Part shown: one piece after another, positions 1 to 10,379 of the stretch
Numbering within the stretch: position 1 is the stretch's first letter
Layout of the letters: the number at the start of each line of letters is the position of its first letter
DNA from: Neobacillus novalis NBRC 102450
GTDB taxonomy: Bacteria > Bacillota > Bacilli > Bacillales > Cytobacillaceae
NCBI RefSeq assembly: GCF_001591805.1
Contig: NZ_BCVP01000002.1
Location: forward strand, 26,501 to 90,500
DNA length: 64,000 nt
Direction: 5' to 3'
Program-made: the position numbers and the translations under genes
Notes under the pieces: model-generated
Database searches by the model: none
What the model saw: the letters and a program-made list of their open reading frames with translations, nothing else
What the model was told of the DNA's origin: nothing

Positions 1-697
1 TTTTTGGCATAAAACTGCTGAGCGCATCCTGCATATTCATACCCATTTGCTCAATTCCTGAGCCTTGAAGCATATCAAACATAGATGGAGCCTGCTCCTC
101 GACTTCTACGGTAACAATTTCATCCTCTAAATCACCTAGAGCCAATTTCTCTTTTACAATCTTTCGTTTTTCCTGAACCGAATAATCTTCCTGATGTGTC
201 TCTTGCTCGGAAGAGGAATTTCCGCCTCCAAACAACATCTCCAACGGATTTTTATAGTTTGTTGCCTTTTTAGCTGTAGGAACGAGTAAATCAACAAGCC
301 TGCTGTTGGCATTTTCCTCGGCCCGTTCTTTTACGCTTTGCATCCGATCCTCTTTTACCAAACGAACGGAGGTTTCCGCAAGATCCCTAACCATTGATTC
401 AACATCGCGGCCAACATAACCCACTTCTGTAAATTTAGTGGCTTCCACCTTAATAAACGGGGCACCGACAAGCTTGGCAATTCTTCTGGCTATTTCTGTT
501 TTCCCAACTCCAGTCGGTCCAATCATCAAAATATTTTTGGGGATGATTTCTTCCTGAAGCTTATCATTCAATAAACCCCTTCGATATCGGTTCCTAAGTG
601 CCACCGCAACCGCCTTCTTTGCATCCTTCTGTCCAATAATATATTGGTCAAGTCTTTCCACAATTTGGCGGGGGGTTAAATTAGTTGTTATTCCCAT
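1..697 (-). CDS. hslU: HslU (ClpY) ATPase subunit, 3' end outside window
   Basis: AAA+ unfoldase that feeds substrates to the HslV peptidase in the cytoplasm. The visible N-terminal part (about 232 residues) begins [20 protein letters not shown] and carries the Walker A motif GPTGVGKT near residue 60, followed by the [14 protein letters not shown] region typical of HslU. The rest lies beyond base 1, so Walker B and the C-terminal HslV-docking tail cannot be seen. The start ATG is at 697, with a GGAGA-type site about 8 bases upstream. It lies 20 bases downstream of hslV and is almost certainly co-transcribed with it. In B. subtilis codY follows, which would be outside this window. Confidence 0.95.
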   Translation of the reverse strand, partial: MGITTNLTPRQIVERLDQYIIGQKDAKKAVAVALRNRYRRGLLNDKLQEEIIPKNILMIGPTGVGKTEIARRIAKLVGAPFIKVEATKFTEVGYVGRDVESMVRDLAETSVRLVKEDRMQSVKERAEENANSRLVDLLVPTAKKATNYKNPLEMLFGGGNSSSEQETHQEDYSVQEKRKIVKEKLALGDLEDEIVTVEVEEQAPSMFDMLQGSGIEQMGMNMQDALSSFMPK

Positions 698-717
698 AGT
701 TATTAATCTCCTTCCCG

Positions 718-1260
718 TTATAGCTCTTCCACGATGATGTTGTGGTTCGTATATACACATATTTCCGCAGCTATTTCTAAAGAAGCTTTTGCTATTTCTT
801 TCGCTGATAAATGTTCCCCTGAATATTTTTTCAGTGAACGCCCTGCAGCTAATGCGTAATTCCCCCCAGAACCAATGGCAAGAATTCCATCGTCAGGTTC
901 GATAACCTCACCAGTTCCGGATACGAGCAGCAAATAGTCCTTATTCATGACAATTAACATTGCTTCTAACTTTCTGAGGATTTTATCGCTTCTCCACTCC
1001 TTCGCAAGCTCGACGGCTGCTCTTTGAAGGTTGCCATTAAACTCCTCTAATTTTCCTTCAAAAAGTTCAAAAAGGGTGAAAGCATCAGCCACAGAACCTG
1101 CAAAGCCTGCCAGCACACGACCATTAAATATCTTTCTAACCTTTTTTGCTGTGTGCTTCATCACTACAGCATTGCCAAATGTAACTTGACCATCACCTGA
1201 CATGGAGCATTCACCATTATGATGGATTGCAAATATGGTTGTTGCATGAAATTGGCCCAT
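718..1260 (-). CDS. hslV: HslV (ClpQ) peptidase subunit
   Basis: Threonine-type peptidase of the HslUV protease, 180 aa, the normal length. The N-terminus reads [20 protein letters not shown]. The family TTI motif begins at residue 7, which implies that a six-residue leader (MGQFHA) is removed to expose Thr7 as the catalytic nucleophile. B. subtilis ClpQ is described as using an N-terminal Ser instead; here residue 2 is Gly. The SGDGQVT motif and the C-terminal region with [11 protein letters not shown] are conserved. The site AAAGGAGG sits 8 bases before the ATG. hslU follows directly. xerC, the usual upstream neighbour, is missing. Confidence 0.96.
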   Translation of the reverse strand: MGQFHATTIFAIHHNGECSMSGDGQVTFGNAVVMKHTAKKVRKIFNGRVLAGFAGSVADAFTLFELFEGKLEEFNGNLQRAAVELAKEWRSDKILRKLEAMLIVMNKDYLLLVSGTGEVIEPDDGILAIGSGGNYALAAGRSLKKYSGEHLSAKEIAKASLEIAAEICVYTNHNIIVEEL

Positions 1261-1603
1261 TTAGCTAATCCTCCTTTTGGAGTATTTTTCTTTTACGTAT
1301 TGTGATGATATGTAACAAAAGAATAAATCTAGGACATAAAATGATGAAAACTGTATTCATTTATGCCCTCTGACGATGGGCTATATACGTTTTTCAACTG
1401 TTTATTCGCTTGTTCATCAATGAAAAGAAAGAATGAAATTACTGATAGCATGTTGGGAATGTTCAATTTTATATTCTGCGCAATTTCACTCCATTTGTAA
1501 ATACGCAATAAATAAAGTTTAAAAAACATTCACATTTGTCTTAATATTTACTTCGCAAGGACTATTAAATCGTATCATACATCGCTAAGCCTTGCAATAA
1601 ACT
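1261..1603. other. 343-bp gap between trmFO and hslV; no xerC
   Basis: In B. subtilis and B. cereus a tyrosine recombinase gene (codV/xerC, about 300 codons) lies between trmFO and hslV. Here only 343 bp of AT-rich sequence remain. A 66-codon minus-strand frame (1329-1529) has no good ribosome binding site and shows no recombinase motif that I can recognise (no R..HxxR..Y). I could not place a convincing sigma-A promoter for hslV in it, although the promoter is expected here. It may be a deletion scar. Confidence 0.6.
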
Positions 1604-2911
1604 TTACAAAACCTTCACAAAGTTCTGAATTGTTTCTAATGCACGATTTGCATGCTTTAGGTTTCTTTCCTGCTTCCCTTTAATTTTTTCAGGCAATTCC
1701 GGGAATAATCCGAAATTTGCATTCATCGGCTGGAAATTACCGGGATTGGCCGTTGTGATATAACGCGCCATGCTTCCAATAGCAGTTTCAGCAGGAAACA
1801 CAACTGGGTCCATTCCCTGAACCAATCGGGCTGCATTGAGGCCGGCAATTAAGCCGCTCGCGGCCGATTCGACATACCCCTCAACACCGGTCATTTGACC
1901 GGCGAAGAATAAATCTTCACGGTTTTTGAATTGATAAGTTGCTTTCAATACCTTTGGTGAATTAATAAAGGTATTGCGGTGCATAACACCATAGCGAATA
2001 ATTTCTGCATTTTCAAGGCCTGGAATTAATTGAATAACTTCTTTTTGTGCCCCCCACTTTAAATGTGTCTGAAATCCGACAATATTAAATAGAGTTCCAG
2101 CGGCATCATCTTGACGCAACTGAATAACGGCAAATGGCCTTCTTCCAGTTTTCGGATCCTCTAAACCAACTGGTTTTAATGGTCCAAATAACATCGTCTT
2201 TCTCCCTCTTGCTGCCATTACCTCAATTGGCATACAGCCTTCGAAAAAGATTTCCTTTTCAAATTCCTTTAATGGAACCGTCTCCGCAAGGGTAAGAGCA
2301 TCATAAAAACGATTAAACTCCTCTTCCGTCATTGGGCAGTTTAAATATGCGGCATCCCCCTTATCATAGCGGGATTTCAAATAAACCTTATCCATGTTTA
2401 TACTTTCTTTTTCCAGAATCGGTGCCGCTGCATCATAAAAATACAGGTAATCCTCACCTGTTAAGCTTTTCAGCTGTTCCGAAAGATCTGGACTTGTTAG
2501 TGGCCCTGTTGCAATGACAGTAGGACCTTCGGGAATTTCGACTACTTCCTCGTTCACAACTGTAACGTTCTCATGGTTTTTGACCAGTTCGGTAACTTTT
2601 GCAGCGAATTCATGACGGTCAACCGCCAATGCCCCGCCTGCCGGAACGGAACATACGTCAGCCGCAGCAATAATCACGGAATCAAGCTTTCTCATTTCTT
2701 CTTTTAACACTCCAACTGCATTTGTCAACGTATTCGCCCTGAGTGAATTACTGCAAACCAATTCAGCAAATTTATCGGTATGGTGTGCTGGTGTCTGCTT
2801 TACTGGCCGCATCTCATAAAGGCGCACCTTTACCCCCCGCTTAGCGATTTGCCATGCTGCTTCACTGCCAGCCAGACCAGCGCCAACCACGTTTATTGTT
2901 ACGTCTTTCAT
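1604..2911 (-). CDS. trmFO: TrmFO, folate-dependent tRNA m5U54 methyltransferase
   Basis: Makes 5-methyluridine at position 54 of the tRNA T-loop, using methylene-tetrahydrofolate and FADH2. It is 435 aa, as in B. subtilis (Gid). The N-terminal dinucleotide-binding motif [11 protein letters not shown] is at residues 10-20, followed by YEMRP and the [11 protein letters not shown] segment with the conserved Cys near residue 53. The C-terminal [18 protein letters not shown] motif is also present. The start ATG has an AGGAGG site. It stands alone between the topA terminator and the gap where xerC would be, so it probably has its own promoter in 2912-3049, which I could not define precisely. Confidence 0.96.
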   Translation of the reverse strand: MKDVTINVVGAGLAGSEAAWQIAKRGVKVRLYEMRPVKQTPAHHTDKFAELVCSNSLRANTLTNAVGVLKEEMRKLDSVIIAAADVCSVPAGGALAVDRHEFAAKVTELVKNHENVTVVNEEVVEIPEGPTVIATGPLTSPDLSEQLKSLTGEDYLYFYDAAAPILEKESINMDKVYLKSRYDKGDAAYLNCPMTEEEFNRFYDALTLAETVPLKEFEKEIFFEGCMPIEVMAARGRKTMLFGPLKPVGLEDPKTGRRPFAVIQLRQDDAAGTLFNIVGFQTHLKWGAQKEVIQLIPGLENAEIIRYGVMHRNTFINSPKVLKATYQFKNREDLFFAGQMTGVEGYVESAASGLIAGLNAARLVQGMDPVVFPAETAIGSMARYITTANPGNFQPMNANFGLFPELPEKIKGKQERNLKHANRALETIQNFVKVL

Positions 2912-3049
2912 GTAGAAACCTCCTGAATCAAGCTAATTAATTATGTATATCAACGAGACCGCAGTAACTATTATTACTTTCCCCTAATTTTAAGTCCATC
3001 TTGCATTGTACTATACGAAACAAAAAGAAAAAAGTTTTATGTTTTTACA

Positions 3050-3078
3050 AATGTAAAAGAGTGGACGTTGTCCACTCT
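3050..3078 (-). terminator. Hairpin terminator after topA
   Basis: Perfect 9-bp inverted repeat AGAGTGGAC / GTCCACTCT (3058-3066 with 3070-3078) with a 3-nt loop. On the minus strand it is followed by TTTTAC. It lies 8 bp past the topA stop codon. The U-tract is short, so termination may be partial. Confidence 0.65.
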
Positions 3079-3085
3079 TCTACTC

Positions 3086-5164
3086 TTAGCTTTGCGGTTC
3101 TTCCTTGTAGTCGCAATTAACGCATTGGACTTGAACACCTTTTTTTAACTTCTTTTCTACCAACAGACCTTCACATTTAGGGCAAGGCCGCGACAGTGGC
3201 TTATCCCAAGAGATGAATTCACATTCCGGATATTTAGTACAGCCGTAAAACAGCCTTTTTTTCTTGCTCTTCCGCTCAATAATCTGTCCTTCTTTACAAT
3301 TAGGACAGGTCACACCAATTTCTTTCACGATTGGTTTCGTATTCCTACAATCCGGGAAGTTGCTACAGGCCATAAATTTCCCATAGCGACCCATTTTAAA
3401 CACCATTGGACTGCCACAGTTTTCACAGTTTTCACCAGCAGGTTCATCCTTTATTTCTATTTTTTCCATTTCCTGTTCTGCTATTTTTAAATGTGTCTCG
3501 AATTCTGTGTAAAATGCGTCAATCAGTTCGATCCAAGGCATTTTTACATCTTCAATATGATCTAATCCTTTTTCCAATCTCGCTGTAAATTCCACATCTA
3601 TGATATCAGGGAAGAATTCCACCATCACCTCATGAACAATTTCCCCAAGCTCAGTAGGGACGAAGCGTTTATTATCAAGTGCTACATAGCCACGCTTTTG
3701 AATGGTGTCCAATGTAGGCGCGTAAGTTGATGGCCGGCCAATCCCAAGTTCTTCTAACGTTTTTACAAGTCTTGCCTCCGTGTACCTTGGCGGCGGCTGC
3801 GTGAAGTGCTGCTTAGGCTCAATGTCCTTCTTGATTACTTCATCCCCTTCTTTAAGGTCAGGAAGCATTTTAGCTGGTCCATCCTCTTGGTCATCGGAGC
3901 CCTCAACATAAAGCTTCATGAAGCCGGGAAACTTTATTTTTGAGCCATTGGCGCGGAACAGGATATTTCCATTCTGCAAATCCACACTCATCGTGTCCAT
4001 GACTGCCTGCGCCATTTGGCTGGCTAAAAATCGATCCCAAATTAATTTATATAGGCGGAATTGATCCCTTGACAGAAACACCTTCAAACTATTTGGATCT
4101 CTTAAAGTACTGGTCGGACGAATCCCTTCATGGGCATCCTGGGCCTTCGCTTGCTTTTTTTCTTTTCTTTGTTCTTCTTTTAAATAATTTTCACCATATT
4201 CAGTCCGTATGTACTCAGCCGCTTCTGTTTGCGCGATTTCGGAGATTCTGGTCGAGTCCGTTCTCATATAGGTAATGAGACCAACCGTTCCTTCTTTACC
4301 AAGCTCAATCCCTTCATACAGCTGCTGTGCCAGCATCATCGTTTTCTTTGCGCGGTAATTCAGCTTTCTTGCTGCTTCCTGTTGTAAGGAGGACGTAATA
4401 AACGGCGGCGCAGGGTTTCTTTTTCGTTCCTTTTTTGTAACAGAAGTGACTTTGAATTTATTATCGTCCATTTGCTGTAGAATCGTTTGGACATCCTGTT
4501 CAGATTTCAGTTCAAACTTTTCTTTATTAGCTAAAGAAAAATACTGACCGCTAAAATGATCTTTGCCTTTTAAAAATTCACCATCAATTGTCCAATACTC
4601 TTCAGGAATAAAGGCATTTATTTCTTTTTCTCTATCAATGATCAGGCGGACCGCAACGGATTGAACCCGGCCTGCACTAAGCCCTTTTTTCACCTTCTTC
4701 CATAGTAAAGGGCTAATGTTATAGCCGACAAGCCGGTCTAGAATCCTCCGCGCCTGCTGCGCATCAACAAGACTCATATTAATCGGACGAGGATGCTTAA
4801 ACGATTCTTTTATCGCATCTTTAGTAATTTCATTAAAAACAACACGGCAGTCAGATGTAATATCAACATCTAAACTGTGTGCTAAATGCCAGGCAATTGC
4901 TTCCCCCTCACGATCCGGGTCAGCTGCGAGATAAATTTTCTTTGCCTTTTTTGCTGCTGTTTTCAATTCCTTTAATACCGGGCCCTTACCGCGAATGGTA
5001 ATATATTTTGGTTCAAAGCTATTTTCAACATCGACACCCATCTGGCTCCGCGGCAAATCGCGAACATGGCCCATCGATGCCTTAACCTTATATTTATTCC
5101 CTAAATATCGTTCAATCGTTTTCGCTTTTGCTGGCGATTCGACGATTACAAGATAATCTGCCAT
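3086..5164 (-). CDS. topA: DNA topoisomerase I
   Basis: Type IA topoisomerase that relaxes negative supercoils, 692 aa, the normal length for Bacillus. The N-terminal Toprim domain starts [18 protein letters not shown], with the acidic cluster [10 protein letters not shown] near residues 80-89. The catalytic Tyr is in [14 protein letters not shown], around residue 298. The C-terminus has three four-cysteine zinc-ribbon repeats (CENC..CSNFPDC, CPNC..CTKYPEC, CPKC..CVNCD) from about residue 575. The start ATG has an AGGAGG site. It lies downstream of dprA, separated by a 339-bp spacer with its own promoter candidate, as in the sucCD-dprA-topA order of B. subtilis. Confidence 0.97.
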   Translation of the reverse strand: MADYLVIVESPAKAKTIERYLGNKYKVKASMGHVRDLPRSQMGVDVENSFEPKYITIRGKGPVLKELKTAAKKAKKIYLAADPDREGEAIAWHLAHSLDVDITSDCRVVFNEITKDAIKESFKHPRPINMSLVDAQQARRILDRLVGYNISPLLWKKVKKGLSAGRVQSVAVRLIIDREKEINAFIPEEYWTIDGEFLKGKDHFSGQYFSLANKEKFELKSEQDVQTILQQMDDNKFKVTSVTKKERKRNPAPPFITSSLQQEAARKLNYRAKKTMMLAQQLYEGIELGKEGTVGLITYMRTDSTRISEIAQTEAAEYIRTEYGENYLKEEQRKEKKQAKAQDAHEGIRPTSTLRDPNSLKVFLSRDQFRLYKLIWDRFLASQMAQAVMDTMSVDLQNGNILFRANGSKIKFPGFMKLYVEGSDDQEDGPAKMLPDLKEGDEVIKKDIEPKQHFTQPPPRYTEARLVKTLEELGIGRPSTYAPTLDTIQKRGYVALDNKRFVPTELGEIVHEVMVEFFPDIIDVEFTARLEKGLDHIEDVKMPWIELIDAFYTEFETHLKIAEQEMEKIEIKDEPAGENCENCGSPMVFKMGRYGKFMACSNFPDCRNTKPIVKEIGVTCPNCKEGQIIERKSKKKRLFYGCTKYPECEFISWDKPLSRPCPKCEGLLVEKKLKKGVQVQCVNCDYKEEPQS

Positions 5165-5503
5165 TTAAATCCTCCTTAAGAGGGAAAGTGTGAAAGCCCC
5201 TTGAATCCGGCGAATCCCGTTTCTAAGATGCTTATGATTTGATAAGTTTTCCTAAATCCCAGTATAGCAACTTGGAGCGGAGAAAATACTTTACAAAACT
5301 GCCTATCCCAAAATTTCATAATATATGTTAATTACAAGTTTATTTATTCTTTTTTAATATATTCTATTTTTCGAACATCTGTTGGAAAATGTATAACATA
5401 TTAGAAATTTTTGCAACCTTTTTAAGCTAATTTCTCCACATATTCAGAAAAAACCTGCTAAATCAGCGAATTTATTTAAAAGATTATTAGTTAATTCTGC
5501 ATT
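5165..5503. other. 339-bp spacer between dprA and topA
   Basis: AT-rich spacer holding the probable topA promoter (see 5261-5269) near its left end. The remaining part, 5300-5503, has poly-A/T stretches but no open frame with a ribosome binding site, no strong hairpin after dprA, and no recognisable riboswitch. Confidence 0.5.
5261..5269 (-). promoter_or_regulatory. Extended -10 element upstream of topA
   Basis: Read on the minus strand the bases are TGCTATACT, a TGn extended -10 with a good TATACT hexamer, about 95 bp before the topA start. No consensus -35 lies at 17 bp, which is typical for extended -10 promoters. topA transcription may respond to supercoiling, but that is inference. Confidence 0.4.
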
Positions 5504-6391
5504 TTACCTTATTTCTTCTAATATATCTTTAGCACTTGTCACTAGTTTTGCCCCATGTTGAATCAATTCGTTTGCCCCAATGGAATAAGGATTAAAGATG
5601 CTTCCTGGCAATGAAAACACATCCCGTCCCTCGTTAACCGCATAGTTTGCCGTAATCAACGAACCGCTTTTTCGTTTTGCTTCTATAATAAATGTCCCTT
5701 TTGATAGACCGCTAATGATACGATTCCTTGCTGGGAAATGCCATCTGAGCGGCTTGGTGTCCGGAGGATATTCCGAGACAACTAGCTGTGTTTTCATCAT
5801 TTCTAATGCCAGTCCCATATTTTCTTTTGGGTAAATATGATATAAACCACCCGCTATAACTGCGATTGTTTTCCCGCCATTTTTTATTGCGTATTCATGT
5901 GCCAGCGCATCAATCCCCTTTGCCAAACCGCTGACAACGAGGACACCATTGTCAATTAACTCGGGAAAGATTAACCTGATAGCGTTTTTTCCATATGGTG
6001 TCGCCTGGCGTGATCCTACCACGGCAAGTTTTGGTTCTCTATCAAGTAGAGATAGATCTCCTTTTGCAAATAAAGCCCAAGGCGGCTGGTAAATTTCTTT
6101 TAAATACCGAGGATATTCCTTATCTATAATCGTAATGACGGTAATATCATTGGTCTCGTATTGGCGAATTTGTTCGTGAATCATTTCAGGATGAAGAGAT
6201 ATAATAGAAGATTTGGCTAAGGAGCTATCGCGGTTAATGGGTGAAAACAAGGAAATCTGCTGCGGCAATTGGGTTTGGAGCCGGTACAAGGACTGGAGTG
6301 TCGGGTCTTTTTTTAACATTTGAAAAACAGTACTCCATGAGATATTTGGATAATGAAGCAAATGAATCAGTTTTTCTTTAAAGTCATCCAT
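5504..6391 (-). CDS. dprA: DprA/Smf, DNA processing protein
   Basis: Binds incoming single-stranded DNA during natural transformation and loads RecA. It is 295 aa, close to the 297 aa of B. subtilis Smf. The Rossmann-like core contains VVGSRQATPYGK, then SGLAKGIDALAHEYAI and GGKTIAVIAGGLYHIYPKEN, the family signatures (roughly residues 125-205). An N-terminal helical (SAM-like) region precedes it. The start ATG is preceded by GGAGG. It lies downstream of sucCD, separated by a hairpin, which agrees with the conserved Bacillus order. Competence itself cannot be inferred from this gene alone. Confidence 0.95.
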   Translation of the reverse strand: MDDFKEKLIHLLHYPNISWSTVFQMLKKDPTLQSLYRLQTQLPQQISLFSPINRDSSLAKSSIISLHPEMIHEQIRQYETNDITVITIIDKEYPRYLKEIYQPPWALFAKGDLSLLDREPKLAVVGSRQATPYGKNAIRLIFPELIDNGVLVVSGLAKGIDALAHEYAIKNGGKTIAVIAGGLYHIYPKENMGLALEMMKTQLVVSEYPPDTKPLRWHFPARNRIISGLSKGTFIIEAKRKSGSLITANYAVNEGRDVFSLPGSIFNPYSIGANELIQHGAKLVTSAKDILEEIR

Positions 6392-6431
6392 CTTAAACTA
6401 ATCCTCCTTACTATTTATTATACATGCAGAA

Positions 6432-6457
6432 ATAGCCCCTCAATTATGAGGGACTAT
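6432..6457 (-). terminator. Hairpin after sucD
   Basis: Inverted repeat 6432-6441 with 6448-6457 (minus strand ATAGTCCCTC / GAGGGGCTAT, one G-U pair, 6-nt loop), 24 bp past the sucD stop. Only a weak U-run follows, so it may stabilise the sucCD mRNA as much as terminate it. Confidence 0.55.
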
Positions 6458-6480
6458 CTGTATTCACCAGATGTAAAATA

Positions 6481-7383
6481 TTAGTGTGTTTTACATTTTT
6501 CATATAAACCTTGTTCTTTTAATACTTCGATTAACGTTTCACCCATTACAGATGGTGTATCAGCAACCTTAATGCCGCATTCGTTCATGACGCGGATTTT
6601 TTCATCGGCAGTACCTTTACCGCCAGAAATAATGGCACCGGCATGGCCCATCCGCTTTCCTGGAGGCGCAGTTCGTCCGCCAATGAAGCCGACAACAGGT
6701 TTTGTCATGTTTGCTTTTACCCATTCTGCCGCTTCTTCTTCAGCCGTTCCGCCAATTTCACCAATCATGATAACAGCATATGTTTCAGGGTCTTCATTAA
6801 ATGCTTTTAGCACATCGATAAAGTTTGTCCCGTTAACAGGATCGCCGCCAATACCAACTGCTGTTGTCTGACCAAGACCAGCTTGTGTTAATTGATGAAC
6901 CGCTTCGTATGTTAAAGTTCCAGAGCGGGAAACAACACCGACATGGCCTTTCGTATGGATGTATCCAGGCATGATGCCAATCTTACATTCATCGGCAGTG
7001 ATTACACCTGGGCAGTTTGGACCAACTAAACGAGTCTTCTTGCCTTCCATATAACGCCTTACTTTAACCATATCTAATACTGGGATATGTTCAGTAATAC
7101 AAATAGCTAAATCCAACTCTGCATCAACGGCTTCGATAATGGCATCTGCTGCAAACGGAGCCGGAACGTAAATGACGGATGCTGTAGCACCAGTAGTTTC
7201 AACTGCTTCTTTCACTGTATTAAATACAGGCACACCTTCAACTTCCATGCCGCCTTTTCCTGGAGTGGTACCGCCAACTATTTGTGTACCGTATTCAAGC
7301 ATTTGTTTTGTATGAAAAAGGGCTGTAGAACCAGTTATCCCTTGAACAATAACTTTTGTATCTTTATTAATAAAAACGCTCAC
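6481..7383 (-). CDS. sucD: Succinate-CoA ligase, alpha subunit
   Basis: TCA-cycle enzyme interconverting succinyl-CoA and succinate with substrate-level phosphorylation. It is 300 aa, full length. The CoA-binding Rossmann domain begins [22 protein letters not shown]. The second domain contains [18 protein letters not shown] and [12 protein letters not shown]. The phosphorylated histidine is in [17 protein letters not shown], near residue 248. It starts 24 bp after sucC and is plainly in one operon with it. The start ATG ([10 protein letters not shown]) has an AAGGGG site. Confidence 0.97.
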   Translation of the reverse strand: MSVFINKDTKVIVQGITGSTALFHTKQMLEYGTQIVGGTTPGKGGMEVEGVPVFNTVKEAVETTGATASVIYVPAPFAADAIIEAVDAELDLAICITEHIPVLDMVKVRRYMEGKKTRLVGPNCPGVITADECKIGIMPGYIHTKGHVGVVSRSGTLTYEAVHQLTQAGLGQTTAVGIGGDPVNGTNFIDVLKAFNEDPETYAVIMIGEIGGTAEEEAAEWVKANMTKPVVGFIGGRTAPPGKRMGHAGAIISGGKGTADEKIRVMNECGIKVADTPSVMGETLIEVLKEQGLYEKCKTH

Positions 7384-7407
7384 GTTAATTCCCCTTTCTT
7401 ATCGATC

Positions 7408-8568
7408 CTATTTCACTAATGCAACGATTTTTTGTGCGCCGTCAGCCATGGATTCAGCAGCAATTATGTCAATGCTTGACTCAGCGAGAATTTTCTTCCC
7501 TAAGTCAACATTTGTTCCCTCTAAACGAACAACAAGTGGAACACTTAGACCAACCTGCTTAGCCGCTTCTACTACACCCTCTGCGATAACATCGCACTTC
7601 ATGATTCCGCCGAAGATATTTACGAAAATACCTTTTACGTTTGGATCAGAAAGGATAATTTTGAATGCTTCAGTAACCTTTTCAGCTGTAGCACCGCCCC
7701 CAACATCAAGGAAGTTAGCGGGGTCGCCGCCGTAATGCTTAACGATGTCCATGGTCGCCATCGCAAGACCGGCGCCATTAACCATACAGCCGATATTTCC
7801 ATCTAAGGAAATATAGCTTAAATCATATTTAGATGCTTCGATTTCTTTGGCATCCTCTTCTTCAAGGTCACGATACGCCAGTACATCTTTTTGACGATAT
7901 AACGCATTGGAGTCAAAGTTTAATTTGGCATCTAATGCGATAACTTTTCCATCACCTGTAACGACAAGTGGATTAATTTCGGCAATCGAGCAGTCCTTTT
8001 CAATGTAGGCTTTGTATAAAGCTGTCATGAACTTTACCGCTTGATTGACTAACTCTTTTGGAATATTGATATTAAAGGCGATTCGGCGTGCTTGGAATGG
8101 CTGTAAGCCAATCACTGGGTCGATTTCTTCTTTAAAAATTTTCTCCGGAGTCTTTTCAGCAACTTCTTCAATTTCCGTTCCGCCTTCTTCAGAAGCCATT
8201 AAGACAACACGTGAAGTGGCACGGTCTAATACTAAACCAACATAATACTCTTTTTTGATGTCACAGCCTTCTTCAATGAGCAGACGCTTTACTTCTTTAC
8301 CCTCAGGACCCGTTTGGTGTGTTACCAAGGTTTTTCCAAGGATTTCATTTGCATATGTACGAACCTCATCAAGGTTTTTCGCAACTTTAACACCACCGGC
8401 TTTCCCCCGTCCGCCAGCGTGGATTTGCGCTTTTACGACACACACTTTAGTTCCTAGTTCTTTCGCCGCTTCCACTGCCTCTTCAACCGTGAATGCCACT
8501 TTTCCGTTTGGAACTGTTACCCCGAATTGCTTGAGGATCTCTTTCCCTTGATACTCATGGATATTCAT
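7408..8568 (-). CDS. sucC: ADP-forming succinate-CoA ligase, beta subunit
   Basis: ATP-grasp subunit of succinyl-CoA synthetase, 386 aa, the usual length. It begins [17 protein letters not shown]. The nucleotide-binding N-terminal region has [16 protein letters not shown] (about residues 46-61). The C-terminal half carries [22 protein letters not shown] and [18 protein letters not shown], which contact the alpha subunit. First gene of the sucCD operon, with an AGGAGG site before the start and a promoter candidate just upstream. ylqG and ylqH, which lie between rnhB and sucC in B. subtilis, are absent. Confidence 0.97.
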   Translation of the reverse strand: MNIHEYQGKEILKQFGVTVPNGKVAFTVEEAVEAAKELGTKVCVVKAQIHAGGRGKAGGVKVAKNLDEVRTYANEILGKTLVTHQTGPEGKEVKRLLIEEGCDIKKEYYVGLVLDRATSRVVLMASEEGGTEIEEVAEKTPEKIFKEEIDPVIGLQPFQARRIAFNINIPKELVNQAVKFMTALYKAYIEKDCSIAEINPLVVTGDGKVIALDAKLNFDSNALYRQKDVLAYRDLEEEDAKEIEASKYDLSYISLDGNIGCMVNGAGLAMATMDIVKHYGGDPANFLDVGGGATAEKVTEAFKIILSDPNVKGIFVNIFGGIMKCDVIAEGVVEAAKQVGLSVPLVVRLEGTNVDLGKKILAESSIDIIAAESMADGAQKIVALVK

Positions 8569-8619
8569 TTCCCATCCTCCTAAATCTTACTCTTCTAAAA
8601 ATTGACTCCGTTTTCATTT

Positions 8620-8648
8620 TATATAATGACAGATACCTTGTCCACCAA
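8620..8648 (-). promoter_or_regulatory. Candidate sigma-A promoter for sucCD
   Basis: Minus-strand TTGGTG, 17-bp spacer, TATATA, ending about 50 bp before the sucC start. The -35 is only a half match, so support is moderate. Confidence 0.42.
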
Positions 8649-8660
8649 TATGCAAAAAAA

Positions 8661-9434
8661 TTATATTTTGATAATATCTTTGATTGGTGCAAAGCTTTTT
8701 CGATGATAGGGAGTTATCCCATGCTGCTGAATCGCATTTATATGTTCCTTTGTCCCATACCCCATATTTTGTTGAAAATGATAGCTGGGATATTCCAGCG
8801 AAATTTCCTTCATCAGCTTGTCTCTTGCCACTTTTGCAATAATCGAAGCAGCTGCGATGGAAATACTTTTTGCATCCCCTTTAATAATCGATTCTGATGG
8901 GTAGGGAATTTCTAGCTTCATCGCATCAATCAGCAAAAAATCCGGTTTTGGCTGTAACGAAACAATTGCTGCTTTCATTGCTTTCTTTGCCGCTTCGTAA
9001 ATATTAATCTCATCAATTTCGTTTGCATCAATCATTGATACACTAAATGCCAGCGCTTCTCTGCGAATGATGGCATCGTATTCCAGGCGTTTCTTTTCTG
9101 ATAGTTTTTTAGAATCATCAATCCCAGCCAAGAAAAAGTCAGCAGGCAAAATGACGGCCGCCGCAGCAACCGGACCTGCAAGCGGACCTCTGCCGACTTC
9201 ATCGACACCGGCAATCAATTCAAAGCCTTTTGAACGCCATTTATTTTCATAGGTATTCATCTCAAGGAATTTTTCTTTTAACCGCTGTTCCTCTGCAATC
9301 TTCTTGCGCCATTTCTGTATTAATTGTTTAACACCCTTGCGCTCATCTTGAAGGATTTGTAGTAAAAACGGGTCATGCTCATCCTTAATATTTTCTAATT
9401 GTCTTGCTGCTTCTGCAATTGTTAATACCTTCAT
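8661..9434 (-). CDS. rnhB: Ribonuclease HII
   Basis: Cleaves RNA in RNA/DNA hybrids, including single misincorporated ribonucleotides. The core begins at GVDEVGRGPLAGPVAAAAVILP (catalytic Asp and Glu), with further acidic residues in DDSKKLSEKKR and LLIDAMKLEIP. Length is about 257 aa with an N-terminal extension of about 70 residues typical of Bacillus RNase HII. An in-frame GTG at 9443 could also start it. I prefer ATG 9434 because GGGTGA lies 6 bases before it. It directly follows sdaAA. In B. subtilis it follows rbgA. Confidence 0.94.
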   Translation of the reverse strand: MKVLTIAEAARQLENIKDEHDPFLLQILQDERKGVKQLIQKWRKKIAEEQRLKEKFLEMNTYENKWRSKGFELIAGVDEVGRGPLAGPVAAAAVILPADFFLAGIDDSKKLSEKKRLEYDAIIRREALAFSVSMIDANEIDEINIYEAAKKAMKAAIVSLQPKPDFLLIDAMKLEIPYPSESIIKGDAKSISIAAASIIAKVARDKLMKEISLEYPSYHFQQNMGYGTKEHINAIQQHGITPYHRKSFAPIKDIIKI

Positions 9435-9447
9435 TTTTTTCACCCAT

Positions 9448-10353
9448 TTAGGATCTAATCAGATTTTTGAGTTTAACCGTGTTGCCGCTTCCAAATATTT
9501 CTTGCTCTAATCTTCTGCCTGTCGGTGTCGCAGCAAGTCCGCCCTCAGCAGTTTCCCTTAACGAAGAAGGCATCGATTGGCCGATTAAGAACATGGCGTG
9601 AATGACTTCATCACAAGGAATTCTGCTTGTTACACCGGCAAGTGCCATATCCGCAGCTGTAATGGCATTGGATGCGCCCATTGCATTCCGTTTTACACAA
9701 GGGACTTCGACTAACCCCGCTACTGGATCACACACTAATCCAAGCATATTCTTTAACGTGATAGCCATCGCCTCTGCAGCCTGCTGTGCGGAGCCGCCAG
9801 CCAATTCTACAATCGCCGCTGCAGCCATTCCGCTGGCAGAGCCTACTTCTGCTTGGCAACCCCCCGCAGCACCGGAAATGGAGGCGTTATTTGCGACCAC
9901 GAAACCGAAAGCTGCTGCTGTAAACAAAAATTCAATCATTTCCTCGCGGGTAGGCAGCAATTTTTCCTTTACTGCGAATAAAGTCCCTGGTACTACGCCT
10001 GCTGAACCTGCAGTTGGTGTCGCACAGATTACACCCATTGCGGCATTCACTTCATTGGTTGCCACCGCTTTACTGACCGCGTCTAATAGAACCGTTCCCC
10101 CAAGAGCCTTCCCGCTTTTAATATAGTTCTGGATGAGCACGGCGTCGCCGCCAGTAAGACCAGTATGGGAATGGACACCATTTAGGCCTCTTTCCACCGC
10201 CTGTTCCATTACCGTTAAATTCTTATCCATTTTCGCGATTACTTCTTCTCTCGTAAGACCCGATACTTCTATTTCTTGACGGATCATGATTTCTGCTATT
10301 TTTACTTGATTAGTTTCTGCAAGTTGAACAAGCTCCGCTACATTTCGAAACAT
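9448..10353 (-). CDS. sdaAA: L-serine dehydratase, alpha subunit
   Basis: Fe-S-dependent deaminase converting L-serine to pyruvate and ammonia. The alpha chain carries the cluster cysteines and catalytic core. Visible signatures are HSHTGLTGGD, CATPTAGSAGVVPG, GGCQAEVGSASGMAAAAIVE and LVCDPVAGLVEVPCVKRNA. Length is 301 aa. ATG 10353 is chosen over ATG 10359 because GGAGGT lies 7 bases before the former but is adjacent to the latter. It follows sdaAB in one operon. In B. subtilis this pair lies between yloV (fakA) and recG, so the location here is unusual. Confidence 0.94.
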   Translation of the reverse strand: MFRNVAELVQLAETNQVKIAEIMIRQEIEVSGLTREEVIAKMDKNLTVMEQAVERGLNGVHSHTGLTGGDAVLIQNYIKSGKALGGTVLLDAVSKAVATNEVNAAMGVICATPTAGSAGVVPGTLFAVKEKLLPTREEMIEFLFTAAAFGFVVANNASISGAAGGCQAEVGSASGMAAAAIVELAGGSAQQAAEAMAITLKNMLGLVCDPVAGLVEVPCVKRNAMGASNAITAADMALAGVTSRIPCDEVIHAMFLIGQSMPSSLRETAEGGLAATPTGRRLEQEIFGSGNTVKLKNLIRS

Positions 10354-10379
10354 GATCATACCTCCTGATGATGATTAAT

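Noticed and set aside
1329..1529. 66-codon minus-strand frame in the trmFO-hslV gap
   Set aside because: No Shine-Dalgarno site, no recognisable domain and no xerC motif; composition looks noncoding.
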